Shown here piece after piece: positions 1 to 7,340 of a stretch of 36,374 nucleotides of DNA. Source of the DNA: Caulobacter sp. D5 (GTDB lineage: Bacteria; Pseudomonadota; Alphaproteobacteria; Caulobacterales; Caulobacteraceae); NCBI RefSeq assembly GCF_003185805.1, contig NZ_QHJY01000116.1, positions 1 to 36,374 of the forward strand, written 5' to 3'. Position 1 is the first letter of the stretch, and every line of letters starts with the position of its first letter. Made by a program: the position numbers and the translations under genes. The notes below the pieces were generated by a model. It was not told where the DNA came from. It saw nothing but the letters and a program-made list of their open reading frames with translations, and did not search any database.

Positions 1-206
1 AGGGCCTGGGTCACCAGGGCGTCGAGCGTCGGGTCGCCGAACGCCTTCCACCACTGGGCCTCGGGGGCGGCGGTGGAGGCGACGGAGGGCGCGGCGTTCT
101 GCAGGGCGATGGGGGCGACGACGGGGGCCTTGTAGTTGGGGCCGACGGCGCAGGCCGTGGCCAGCAGCGAGGCGCTGGCGATGAGTGAGGCTTTCAGGAA
201 GGTCAT
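1..206 (-). CDS. RND efflux outer-membrane channel lipoprotein (OprM/TolC-like), N-terminal part
   Basis: This is the first 68 residues of an outer-membrane factor; the rest runs off the left edge. Reading from the start at 206 gives a signal peptide ending in a lipobox (LLATAC, Cys19). It continues with VGPNYKAP, the classic opening of OprM/NodT-type channels, and then WWKAFGDPTLDALV, which matches the conserved W-(W)-x-x-F-x-D-P-x-L segment of the family. The mature protein would be a lipid-anchored trimeric channel that carries substrates across the outer membrane. It is the third gene of the minus-strand order adaptor, pump, channel. A 163-bp gap containing a long inverted repeat separates it from the pump, and this could act on the mRNA. 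The family call is firm; the substrate is unknown. Confidence 0.88.
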   Translation of the reverse strand, partial: MTFLKASLIASASLLATACAVGPNYKAPVVAPIALQNAAPSVASTAAPEAQWWKAFGDPTLDALVTQA

Positions 207-224
207 GGGAAACCTCGAAGGTCT

Positions 225-356
225 CCCTTCCCCCTTTGATGGGGGAAGGGTCGGGGATGGGGGTGACAGAGGTTCAGGATGGGGAGAGGCCGGCGTGACG
301 TCCGCCGCCGCTTCACCCCCACCCCTGGCCCCTCCCCCATCAAGGGGGAGGGGAAG
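225..356. repeat. GC-rich intergenic inverted repeat between pump and channel genes
   Basis: The left arm (225-266) and right arm (312-356) are imperfect reverse complements. Each carries a short internal hairpin (CTTCCCCC...GGGGGAAG on the left, CCTCCCCC...GGGGGAGG on the right) followed by a G- or C-run tail. A related element occurs at 3591-3724 on the other side of the pump gene, so this is a dispersed extragenic palindrome rather than a one-off. On the operon mRNA it would fold into a long hairpin. It may protect upstream mRNA from 3' decay or reduce read-through into the channel gene; this role is inferred. Confidence 0.7.
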
Positions 357-369
357 AGGCGCGTGGTCG

Positions 370-3300
370 TCAGTGGGCCTCCGCTTCCACGGCCGGCGCG
401 GGCTGGCTCTTCACCAGTGAGCGCGAGCCGCTGAGCCGGCGGATGACGTAGTAGAAGACCGGCGTCAGGATCAGGCCGAAGACGGTGACGCCCAGCATGC
501 CGGAGAACACCGCCACGCCCATGGCCCGGCGCATCTCGGCCCCGGCCCCGTGCGACACCACCAGCGGCCAGACGCCCATGATGAAGGCGATCGAGGTCAT
601 CAGGATGGGACGCAGGCGCAGGCGGCAGGCTTCCAGCACCGCTTTCAGCGGCGTGTCGCCCTCGATCTCGCGTTCGCGGGCGAACTCGACGATCAGGATG
701 GCGTTCTTGCACGCCAGCCCCACCAGCACGATCAGGCCGATCTGGGTGAAGATGTTGTTGTCGCCGCCGGTGACCAGCACGCCGGCCAGGGCCGACAGCA
801 GGGTCATGGGCACGATCAGGATCACCACCAGCGGCAGGCTCCAGCTTTCGTACTGCGCGACCAGCACCAGGAAGGCCAGCAGCACGCACAGAGGGAAGAT
901 GTAGATCGCCGTGTTGCCGGCCAGGATCTGCTGGTAGGTCAGCTCGGTCCATTCGAAGCCCATGCCGGCCGGGAGTTCCTGCTTGGCCAGTTCCTCGAGG
1001 GCCTTCTGGGCCTGGCCGGTGGAGAAGCCCGGCGCGGGGCCGCCGTTGATCTCGGCGGTCAGCATGCCGTTGTAGTGCATCTCGCGGTCGGGACCGGTGG
1101 CCTCCTTGAAGCTGATGAACGAGCCCAGCGGGATCATCTGGCCAGCGCCGTTGCGGGTCTGCAGGCGCAGCATCTGCTCGGGCTGCAGGCGGAAGCTCTG
1201 GTCGGCCTGAACGTTGACCTCGTAGGTCCGCCCGAAGCGGTTGAAGTCATTGACGTACAGCGAGCCCAGATAGACCTGCAGGGTCTCGAAGAGGTCGGTC
1301 AGCGACACGCCCTGGGCGCGGGCCTTCTCACGGTCGATGTCGGCCTGGATCTTGGGCACGCTCACCTGGTAGCTGGAGAAGACGCCGGCCAGGGCCGGAT
1401 CCTTCTGCGCCTTGGCGATGATGTTCTGGGTGGCCTTGTAGAGCTCGTCAGAACCCAGGCCCGCCTTGTCGACGATCTGCATGCGGAAGCCGCCGATGGT
1501 GCCCAGCCCCTGCACGGACGGCGGCGGGAAGACCGCGATCTGGGCGTCGGGGATGGCGGCGAACTTCTGGTTCAGCTGGCCGACGATGGCGTTGGCCGAG
1601 AGTTCCTTGCCGCGACGGTCCTTGAAGTCGCTGAGCGGGAAGAACACCGCGCCGGCGTTGGGGCTGTTGATGAAGCCGTTGGCCGACAGGCCGGGGAAGG
1701 CCACCGAGTGCTCGATGCCCGGGGTCTTCATGGCGATGTCGCCCATCTGCTTGATCACCGCCTCGGTGCGATCCAGCGAGGCGGCGTCGGGCAGCTGCAC
1801 GACGGCGACCACATAGGCCTTGTCCTGCTGCGGCACGAAGCCGGACGGGGTGCGGGCGAAGGCCAGGCCCGTCAGCAGCAAGAGGCCGCCATAGACGAAC
1901 AGCGAGGCGGTCGAGCGGCCCAGGGTCGCCTTGACGCCGCGGACATAGCCGTTCGAGGCGCGGTGGAAGACCTTGTTGAACGGCGTGAACAGCCAGCCCA
2001 GAGCGCGGTCGATCAGCTTCTGGAAGCGGTCCTTGGGCGCGTCGTGCGACTTCAGCAGCACGGCGGCCAGGGCCGGCGACAGGGTCAGGGAGTTGATCGC
2101 CGAGATGATCGTCGAGATGGCGATGGTCAGGGCGAACTGGCGGTAGAACTGGCCCGACAGGCCGGTGATGAAGGCCGTGGGGATGAAGACGGCGCACAGC
2201 ACCAGGGCCACGGCGATGATCGGGCCGGTGACCTCGCTCATCGCCTTGCGGGTGGCCTCGGGCGGGGAGAGGCCGTTGGTGATGTGCCGCTCGACGTTCT
2301 CGACCACGACGATGGCGTCGTCGACGACGATGCCGATGGCCAGCACCAGGCCAAACAGGGTCAGCGCGTTGAGGCCAAAGCCCAGCAGCAGCATGATGGC
2401 GAAGGTGCCGATCAGCGACACCGGCACGGCCAGCAGCGGGATCACCGAGGCCCGCCAGCCTTGCAGGAAGACCACCACCACGATGACCACCAGGATGATG
2501 GCCTCGATCAGGGTGTGGACCACCGAGTCGATGCTTTCCTGCACGAAGGCGGTGGTGTCGTAGATGATCTCGTAGTCGACGCCTTCGGGGAAATCCTTCT
2601 TCAGCTCCTGCATGGTCTTCTTGACGTCGGCGGCCATCTGCAGGGCGTTGGAGCCGGGGCGCTGGAAGATCGGCACGGCCACGGCCGACTTGTTGTCGAG
2701 CAAGCTGCGCAGGGCGTAGTTGTTGGCGCCCAGCTCCACCCGGGCCACGTCGCCCAGGCGGGTGATCTGGCCGTCGGCGCCGGCGCGGATGATCACGTCG
2801 CGGAACTGCTCCTCGTCGGTCAGGCGCCCGGGGGCGTTGATCGACAGCTGGAACTCGGCGCCCGAATTGGGCGAGGGCGGCGCGCCCAGCTGGCCGGCGG
2901 CCACCTGGACGTTCTGTTCGCGCAGGGCCCGCACGACGTCGCCGGCGGTCATGCCCAGGGCCGCGACCTTTTCCGGATCCAGCCATACCCGCATGGAGTA
3001 GGCGCCGGCGCCGAAGATCTGCACGTCGCCCACGCCGTCGATGCGCTTCAGCCGGTCGCGCACGTTCAGCTGCGCGTAGTTGCTGAGATAGAGCATGTCG
3101 TAGCGGTTGTTGGGCGAGATCATGTGCACGACCAGGGTCAGGTCGGGCGAGGCCTTGTTGGTGGTCACGCCGATGCGCTGCACCTCCTGGGGCAGTTTCG
3201 GCAGGGCCTGGGCCACGCGGTTCTGCACCTGCACCTGGGCCTTATCCAGGTCGGTGCCGAGCGCGAAGGTCACGGTCAGGATCATGGCCCCGTCCGAGGC

Positions 3301-3552
3301 CGACTGGGACGACTGGTAGATCATCCCCTCGACGCCGTTGATGGCCTGTTCCAGGGGGGCGGCGACCGTCTCGCCGATGACCGACGGGTTGGCGCCGGGA
3401 TAAGCCGCGCGCACCACCACGGTCGGCGGCACCACCTCGGGGTACTCGCTGATCGGCAGGTTGGGCAGGGCCACGAGCCCGGCGATGAAGATGACGATGG
3501 ACAGGACGGCGGCGAACCGCGGCCTGCCGACGAAGAATTTTGCGAAGTTCAT
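370..3552 (-). CDS. RND multidrug efflux pump, HAE1 family (AcrB/MexB-like)
   Basis: This 1060-residue proton-driven inner-membrane transporter belongs to the hydrophobe/amphiphile efflux family and has the family's usual length. It starts MNFAKFFVGRP, a typical N-terminus just before TM1 (roughly residues 10-30). The TM4 pair Asp411-Asp412, within GIVVDDAIVVVENV, matches the proton-relay aspartates of AcrB (407/408). The TM10 segment ACKNAILIVEFA carries the conserved lysine. Two large periplasmic loops follow TM1 and TM7 as expected. It would work as a trimer with the adaptor encoded just upstream in the operon (3730-4905) and the channel downstream (1-206). Control is probably through the TetR-type gene at 5308. 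The 177-bp gap to the adaptor gene contains an inverted repeat, which is unusual for a tight efflux operon. Substrates cannot be read from the sequence. Confidence 0.96.
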   Translation of the reverse strand: MNFAKFFVGRPRFAAVLSIVIFIAGLVALPNLPISEYPEVVPPTVVVRAAYPGANPSVIGETVAAPLEQAINGVEGMIYQSSQSASDGAMILTVTFALGTDLDKAQVQVQNRVAQALPKLPQEVQRIGVTTNKASPDLTLVVHMISPNNRYDMLYLSNYAQLNVRDRLKRIDGVGDVQIFGAGAYSMRVWLDPEKVAALGMTAGDVVRALREQNVQVAAGQLGAPPSPNSGAEFQLSINAPGRLTDEEQFRDVIIRAGADGQITRLGDVARVELGANNYALRSLLDNKSAVAVPIFQRPGSNALQMAADVKKTMQELKKDFPEGVDYEIIYDTTAFVQESIDSVVHTLIEAIILVVIVVVVFLQGWRASVIPLLAVPVSLIGTFAIMLLLGFGLNALTLFGLVLAIGIVVDDAIVVVENVERHITNGLSPPEATRKAMSEVTGPIIAVALVLCAVFIPTAFITGLSGQFYRQFALTIAISTIISAINSLTLSPALAAVLLKSHDAPKDRFQKLIDRALGWLFTPFNKVFHRASNGYVRGVKATLGRSTASLFVYGGLLLLTGLAFARTPSGFVPQQDKAYVVAVVQLPDAASLDRTEAVIKQMGDIAMKTPGIEHSVAFPGLSANGFINSPNAGAVFFPLSDFKDRRGKELSANAIVGQLNQKFAAIPDAQIAVFPPPSVQGLGTIGGFRMQIVDKAGLGSDELYKATQNIIAKAQKDPALAGVFSSYQVSVPKIQADIDREKARAQGVSLTDLFETLQVYLGSLYVNDFNRFGRTYEVNVQADQSFRLQPEQMLRLQTRNGAGQMIPLGSFISFKEATGPDREMHYNGMLTAEINGGPAPGFSTGQAQKALEELAKQELPAGMGFEWTELTYQQILAGNTAIYIFPLCVLLAFLVLVAQYESWSLPLVVILIVPMTLLSALAGVLVTGGDNNIFTQIGLIVLVGLACKNAILIVEFAREREIEGDTPLKAVLEACRLRLRPILMTSIAFIMGVWPLVVSHGAGAEMRRAMGVAVFSGMLGVTVFGLILTPVFYYVIRRLSGSRSLVKSQPAPAVEAEAH

Positions 3553-3590
3553 GGCGGGGCGTCCGGGAAGGGGAGGGACGAGTTTGGAGA

Positions 3591-3724
3591 CCCCTCCCGT
3601 CGGCGGATGGGGGAGGGGCAGGGGTGGGGGTGTCTGCTGAGGGAGATGACGGGCGCCGGCGTCTGTCGGCCAGCGCTGCTGTCACCCCCATCCCCGGCCC
3701 TTCCCCCATCGAGGGGGAAGGGAG
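3591..3724. repeat. GC-rich intergenic inverted repeat between adaptor and pump genes
   Basis: Arms at about 3591-3631 and 3681-3724 are imperfect reverse complements built from the same units as the element at 225-356: CCCCTCCC/GGGAGGGG hairpins, a GATGGGGG core and G-rich tails. The repeat lies inside the efflux operon. It ends just short of the adaptor stop codon at 3730. It is probably a mobile or amplified extragenic palindrome; an effect on mRNA stability is possible but not shown. Confidence 0.7.
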
Positions 3725-3729
3725 GGAGA

Positions 3730-4905
3730 TCAGTTCTGGTTGGTGGCCGTGGCGACCGCGGCCACCTTGCGGGGGCCGGCTTCCAGCTGGCCCAGGTCGG
3801 CGGCCTCGGTCTTCACCGCCACGGGGGCGACGGCGTCGCCGGGCTTGACCTTCTGCAGGCCGCCGACGATCACCCGGTCGCCGGGCTTGAGGCCCTGGCG
3901 GATGACCCGCAGGTTGCCGGCCAGCGGACCGACCTCGACCGGGCGGTACTGGGCCTTGTTGTCGGCCCCGACCACGATGACGTAGCGCTTGCCCAGGTCG
4001 GTCGCGATCGCCCGGTCAGGCGCCAGGGCCACCGTCTGCGACGCCGCGCTGACCAGGCGGATGCGGGCGAACAGGCCCGGCGTGAACCGGCCGTCGGCGT
4101 TGGCGAAGATCGCCCGGCCGCTGATCGTGCCGCTCTTGGCGTCCAGGGCGTTGTCGATGAAGGCCAGCTTGCCGACGTGCGGATAGCCGTCCTCGGTCAT
4201 CAGGCCCATGTAGACGGGGCTTTCCTTGCCGCGCTCGGCGGCGGCGTACTTCAGGAAGGTCTGCTCGTCGGCGCTGAAGGCCGCGTAGATCGGGGTGTCG
4301 GAGACCACGGTGGTCAGCATGTCGGCCTGGGTGACCAGGTTGCCGCGGGTGATCAGGGCCTTGGAGACCCGGCCGTCGATCGGCGAGGTCACGCGGGTCC
4401 ATTCCAGGTTCAGGCGCGAGGTCTGCAAGGCGGCCTGGGCGGCGGCGAGATTGGCCTGGGCGGCCTTTTCTTCCGACGACAGCCGGTCGAATTCGCTACG
4501 GGCCAGGGCGTTCTGGTCGATCAGCCGCTGGCCGCGCTCGCGGTTGACGACGGCCAGATCGAGGCCGGCCTTGGCGCGCGCAACCTCGGCCGAGGCGCGG
4601 GCGGCGTCGGCCTGGAACGGGCGCGGGTCGATCTCGAACAGCACCTGGCCCTTGCGGACATAGGCGCCTTCGGTGAAGCGGACGGTGTTCACATAGCCGC
4701 CGACCCGGGGCCGGATGTCGACGGTGTCGACCGCCTCGAGGCGGCCGGTGAAGTCGTCCCACTGGCGCAGCGACTTGAAGGCCACGTCGGCGACGGTGAC
4801 CTGGACGGCGGGGGCGGGGCCTTGCTCGGGCTGGGCCTTGGCGCTGCAGGCGGCCAGGACCGCCATGGCGGCGAGGCCGGCGAAGGTGTTGATGGCGTGG
4901 CGCAT
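3730..4905 (-). CDS. RND efflux periplasmic adaptor lipoprotein (MexA/AcrA-like)
   Basis: This 391-residue membrane-fusion protein bridges the inner-membrane pump and the outer-membrane channel. The signal peptide ends in LAAC with Cys20 as the likely lipidated residue. Next come the first half of the lipoyl (barrel-sandwich) domain (about 55-95, VDIRPRVGGYVNTVRF...GAYVRKGQVLFEIDPRPF), an alpha-helical hairpin rich in Ala and Glu (about 100-165), and the second lipoyl half (TSPIDGRVSKALITRGNLV, about 170-200). The beta-barrel and membrane-proximal domains follow (ending with LKPGDRVIVGGLQKVKPGDAV). Length and order are normal. It is the first large gene of the efflux operon. The start at 4905 is supported by the signal peptide beginning immediately with MRHAINTF. 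Confidence 0.95.
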   Translation of the reverse strand: MRHAINTFAGLAAMAVLAACSAKAQPEQGPAPAVQVTVADVAFKSLRQWDDFTGRLEAVDTVDIRPRVGGYVNTVRFTEGAYVRKGQVLFEIDPRPFQADAARASAEVARAKAGLDLAVVNRERGQRLIDQNALARSEFDRLSSEEKAAQANLAAAQAALQTSRLNLEWTRVTSPIDGRVSKALITRGNLVTQADMLTTVVSDTPIYAAFSADEQTFLKYAAAERGKESPVYMGLMTEDGYPHVGKLAFIDNALDAKSGTISGRAIFANADGRFTPGLFARIRLVSAASQTVALAPDRAIATDLGKRYVIVVGADNKAQYRPVEVGPLAGNLRVIRQGLKPGDRVIVGGLQKVKPGDAVAPVAVKTEAADLGQLEAGPRKVAAVATATNQN

Positions 4906-4970
4906 CGGGGAACCTGTCGAAGAAAACGCCCGGGGGAGCGGGCGGACGGGGAGGGGGTACGCTTGAACGG

Positions 4971-5138
4971 CTATTCCCAGGCCGGGCGGCGAGCCCGGCG
5001 GCTGGACTTCGGCTGGGAGGCCGTCCGGCCGATCCAGCGCTTGAGGATGCGGCCGTGTTCGGCGGCGGTGGTCAGCCAGCCCATCACGGGAGCGGCCGGG
5101 GCTTCGGGGGCGGCTGTGAGGTCGCTCGCGTTCGGCAT
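4971..5138 (-). CDS. Small basic hypothetical protein, 55 residues
   Basis: This short reading frame starts at an ATG at 5138 with a GGAG-type ribosome site about 10 nt upstream and ends at TAG (4971). It begins MPNASDLTAAPEAPAAPVMG. An amphipathic stretch follows (WLTTAAEHGRILKRWIGRTA, about 21-40), then a basic tail (SSRRARRPAWE). No known domain is recognised. It sits between the TetR-family operator region and the adaptor gene, in the same direction as the efflux operon, so it would be the first gene of that transcript. It could be a genuine small protein or simply a leader ORF. Family conservation would be needed to decide. Confidence 0.45.
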   Translation of the reverse strand: MPNASDLTAAPEAPAAPVMGWLTTAAEHGRILKRWIGRTASQPKSSRRARRPAWE

Positions 5139-5230
5139 GGCTTGCGCTCCGTTGAGGGGCTAAGAGGGGGGAAATGTCGCAGGGTCGGTTGCTTGACTTG
5201 GCGGCTAGGGATAACGATCTAGGATGTGAC

Positions 5231-5246
5231 GATACCGTTCGGTATC
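5231..5246. promoter_or_regulatory. Likely TetR-family operator, copy 1
   Basis: A 16-bp near-perfect palindrome (GATACCG-TT-CGGTATC; 7-bp arms, 2-bp centre) lies in the intergenic region between the TetR-type gene and the minus-strand efflux genes. Size and symmetry fit a TetR-family dimer site. Its position would let it block the regulator's own promoter and the divergent efflux promoter at once. A possible -35 (TTGACT, 5193-5198) lies upstream on the plus strand, but the matching -10 is weak, so promoters are not called. Confidence 0.65.
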
Positions 5247-5263
5247 ACTCTCCATGGCGGAGA

Positions 5264-5279
5264 GATACTGACCGGTAAC
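5264..5279. promoter_or_regulatory. Likely TetR-family operator, degenerate copy 2
   Basis: The 16-mer GATACTGACCGGTAAC matches the first palindrome (5231-5246) at 12 of the 14 arm positions. Its centre lies 33 bp downstream, close to three helical turns. The two sites would therefore face the same side of the helix. Between them lies a second inverted repeat, CTCTCC-ATGGC-GGAGAG (5248-5264). Confidence 0.5.
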
Positions 5280-5307
5280 TCTCACGTCAAGGCGAGGTGC
5301 TGCGAAA

Positions 5308-5955
5308 ATGGCTGCGAGAAAATCTGGGGAGGTCGGCTCGGGGGAGCTGGGAGCCGGGACGGCGTGCGCGCCGGACGGCCCGCCGGCGTCCAAGAGGCCC
5401 GCCCGCGACCGGATCTTCGAGACGGCCCGCGAGCTCTTCTACCAGCACGGCATCCGGGCCGTCGGCGTCGAGGCCATCGCGGCCGAGGCCGAGGCCACCA
5501 AGATGACGCTGTACCGGAACTTCCCGTCGAAGGACGAACTGGTCGCCGAGGTGCTGCGCGAGCAGGAGCGCGAATACTGGGCCTGGTGGGACGGCGTCAC
5601 GGCCATGTGCTGCAGCGATCCGCGCGGCCAGCTGGAGGCGATCTTCGACGCCTTCGAGACCAAGGCCTGCGACACCAACATCCACGGCTGCCCGCTGTCG
5701 AACGCCGCCATCGAGCTGCACGAGGAAAACCACCCGGCCCAGCAGGTGTCGGTGAACTACAAGCGCTCGCTGCACGGCCGGCTGATCGACCTGTGCAGCC
5801 GCGCCGGCGCCGCCGACCACGAGCTGGCCGACTCCCTGATGCTGTTGATGGAAGGCTCGTACACCGCCCGCGTCACCCTCGGCGCCGACGGCCCCGCCCG
5901 CTCCGTCGCCCGCGCCGCGCGGAGTTTGATCCGCGTGCACCTGGGGGACCGGTAG
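5308..5955 (+). CDS. TetR/AcrR-family transcriptional repressor of the efflux operon
   Basis: This 215-residue protein has an N-terminal TetR DNA-binding domain (about residues 33-80: RDRIFETARELFYQHGIRAV...EATKMTLYRNFPSKDELV). The recognition helix ends in the hallmark T-L-Y-R-N-F. The remaining helical domain (about 85-215) would be the ligand-binding and dimer part. The first 30 residues are low in complexity (Gly, Ala, Ser), so the real start could be slightly downstream; the ATG at 5308 is the first in frame. Transcription is divergent from the adaptor/pump/channel operon. Two operator-like palindromes upstream suggest that it represses itself and the efflux genes until a drug-like ligand binds. 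That target assignment comes from context. Confidence 0.93.
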   Translation: MAARKSGEVGSGELGAGTACAPDGPPASKRPARDRIFETARELFYQHGIRAVGVEAIAAEAEATKMTLYRNFPSKDELVAEVLREQEREYWAWWDGVTAMCCSDPRGQLEAIFDAFETKACDTNIHGCPLSNAAIELHEENHPAQQVSVNYKRSLHGRLIDLCSRAGAADHELADSLMLLMEGSYTARVTLGADGPARSVARAARSLIRVHLGDR

Positions 5956-5962
5956 GGGGCTG

Positions 5963-6062
5963 GACCCCCTCCGGCCCTCCGGGCCACCTCCCCCAGAGGG
6001 GGAGGATCTAGCAAGTCAGATGCTCCCCCTCTGGGGGAGCTGTCGCGGAGCGACTGAGGGGG
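5963..6062. repeat. Intergenic inverted repeat between two convergent genes
   Basis: The left half (ACCCCCTCCGG...CCTCCCCCAGAGGGGGAGG) and right half (GCTCCCCCTCTGGGGGAGC...GACTGAGGGGGTC) are imperfect reverse complements. Each contains its own strong hairpin around CCCCCAGAGGGGG or CCCCCTCTGGGGG. It differs in sequence from the repeats at 225-356 and 3591-3724. It fills the gap between the convergent TetR and phosphatase genes and reaches the phosphatase stop codon. It may serve as a bidirectional transcription stop, although no U-tract is present. Confidence 0.65.
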
Positions 6063-6524
6063 TCAGTCCGCGATCTTCGCCGCCAGCCCCCGCGCCCCGG
6101 CCGCCGCATCGGCCCAGGTGACCTCGAACCCCGCGTCATCCCCGTAATAGGGATCGGCCACGGCCTCGCCGGCCCGTCCCGCGACATGATCCAGCAGCAG
6201 GCTCAGCCGCGCCCGGCTCCCGGCCGGCGCCAGACGCTTCAGGTTCCGCAGATTGTCCAGGTCCAGCGCCACCACGTGGTCGAAGCGCTCGAAGTCGGCC
6301 GCCGTCACCTGCCGCGCGGCGTAATGGCCGATCTCCACCCCATGCCGCCGCGCCGTCGCCTGGGCCCGCCGGTCCGGCGGATCGCCCGCGTGCCAGCCGC
6401 CCGTCCCGGCCGAGTCCACGACGACGTCCAGCCCCAGCCGCTGCGCCTCCAGCCGGAACGCGGCCTCGGCCAGCGGCGAGCGACAGATGTTGCCCAGGCA
6501 GACGAACAGCACGGAAACGGTCAT
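6063..6524 (-). CDS. Low-molecular-weight protein-tyrosine phosphatase
   Basis: This 153-residue cytoplasmic enzyme hydrolyses phosphotyrosine on proteins. The catalytic loop C-x5-R-S is at residues 9-16 (CLGNICRS), with nucleophile Cys9 and Arg15. The general-acid Asp124 is in the DPYYG motif near the C-terminus, as in all members of the family. Length and architecture are normal. It stands alone on the minus strand, convergent with the TetR gene, and no exopolysaccharide kinase partner is nearby. This makes the housekeeping YfkJ/Ptp type more likely than a capsule-regulating one. Substrate is unknown. Confidence 0.95.
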   Translation of the reverse strand: MTVSVLFVCLGNICRSPLAEAAFRLEAQRLGLDVVVDSAGTGGWHAGDPPDRRAQATARRHGVEIGHYAARQVTAADFERFDHVVALDLDNLRNLKRLAPAGSRARLSLLLDHVAGRAGEAVADPYYGDDAGFEVTWADAAAGARGLAAKIAD

Positions 6525-6596
6525 GCCGAACCGCTAGGCCAAAACCCGCCGCGCCGACAATCGGAAATCACGAGGCCCGGCGCGCCAGGTCGCCGT

Positions 6597-6863
6597 CTAG
6601 GGCAGGGGAACGACCAGGCCGCCCAGCAGCGGCAGCACCACGACCCGCAGCGAAGTCGTCCCGCCGGTCGAGGTGACCTGCGTGCGGTTGCCCGCCGCGT
6701 CGTAGGTATATTCCGTGACCCGTCCGGCCGAGGTCACGACCTTGGTCAACCGCCCCAGGGCGTCGTAGGTGTAGGTCGTGGTTTCGGCCGCCGCGGCCAG
6801 GCTTGGCGCGGCGATCATGCCGGCCGCCGCAAGAGCGATGAGAAGTTTGCCGCCGCGTTTCAT
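6597..6863 (-). CDS. Small secreted YD-repeat (RHS-like) protein
   Basis: The 88-residue protein has a signal peptide (MKRGGKLLIALAAAGMIAAPSLAAAA, about 1-26). Two YD repeats follow directly: YTYDALGRLTKVVTSAGRV (about 31-49) and EYTYDAAGNRTQVTST (about 50-65). It ends in a hydrophobic Leu/Val/Pro tail. YD repeats normally occur by the dozen in RHS shells of more than 1000 residues, so two repeats alone cannot form a shell. It may be a remnant of an RHS gene or a stand-alone mini-protein. The intact start, signal peptide and stop favour a real gene. It lies on the chromosomal side of the tRNA-Arg attachment scar. Confidence 0.7.
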   Translation of the reverse strand: MKRGGKLLIALAAAGMIAAPSLAAAAETTTYTYDALGRLTKVVTSAGRVTEYTYDAAGNRTQVTSTGGTTSLRVVVLPLLGGLVVPLP

Positions 6864-7091
6864 GGAAACTCCAAAGCTTCACCTTGAGTGGCGAGCATAA
6901 GCGCGGCGCGCTCGCAGGGCTACCTCCTTGGCGACATTTCTCCGACAAATCCCGCTGGACGAGCATGTCGGCCGCCGCAGCCGCCGACAGGCGCCGCTCG
7001 TCCGCGATCGAGCACGAAAAAGCCGACACGCCGGAAGGCGAGCTGGGCGACGCTGCATGCTTTGATGGAAGTCCTCGGTTCAAGACCGAAG

Positions 7092-7137
7092 TGGCGCGCC
7101 CGGAACGATTCGAACGTCCGACCCTCAGATTCGTAGT
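7092..7137 (-). other. 3' half of tRNA-Arg(ACG); attachment-site copy of the integrated element
   Basis: Read on the minus strand, this stretch folds as the 3' part of a tRNA. It contains anticodon loop CTACGAA (anticodon ACG), anticodon-stem 3' strand TCTGA, variable loop GGGTC, T-stem/loop GGACG-TTCGAAT-CGTTC, acceptor 3' strand CGGGCGC, discriminator G and encoded CCA. Every T-arm pair holds, with one G-U. The DNA that should encode the 5' half (above 7137) is AT-rich and unrelated, with no GCGCCCG acceptor or D-arm, so this is not a working gene. It is what remains when an element integrates at the 3' end of tRNA-Arg(ACG). Identity should end within or just after the anticodon loop, near 7137. 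Confidence 0.88.
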
Positions 7138-7221
7138 ATTCTTAAGTATTCATCTCATCTTTACGCCAGAACACGCTACGGCACGAAAGATATTGTATTT
7201 ATAGTCTATTCCAAATCCGGG

Positions 7222-7316
7222 ATCGGATGTGTTAGCATAGCTGCGTAGGTCGGAATTTAGACTTTTATGAGCGCCGCCCCGTAGTAGCGCCCGTACTAAA
7301 TCCCGCCACATCCGAT
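7222..7316. repeat. 10-bp inverted repeats upstream of the integrase
   Basis: ATCGGATGTG (7222-7231) recurs as its reverse complement CACATCCGAT (7307-7316), separated by 75 bp. Both lie within the 203-bp region between the tRNA half and the integrase start, which is clearly lower in GC than its surroundings. Integrase arm sites or recombination-directionality-factor sites are commonly found in this position. They could also be regulatory. No gene is seen in 7138-7340. Confidence 0.35.
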
Positions 7317-7340
7317 GCAGCTGACCGTTAGATTTCGAAC

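Noticed and set aside
550-5163. 1537-residue open frame on the plus strand
   Set aside because: It lies antisense to the RND pump and adaptor genes and is Asp/Gly/His/Gln/Arg-rich low-complexity sequence, which is what high-GC codon bias produces on the opposite strand.
7092-7170. A complete tRNA-Arg gene
   Set aside because: Only the 3' half is present; the sequence above 7137 does not provide the D-arm or 5' acceptor strand.
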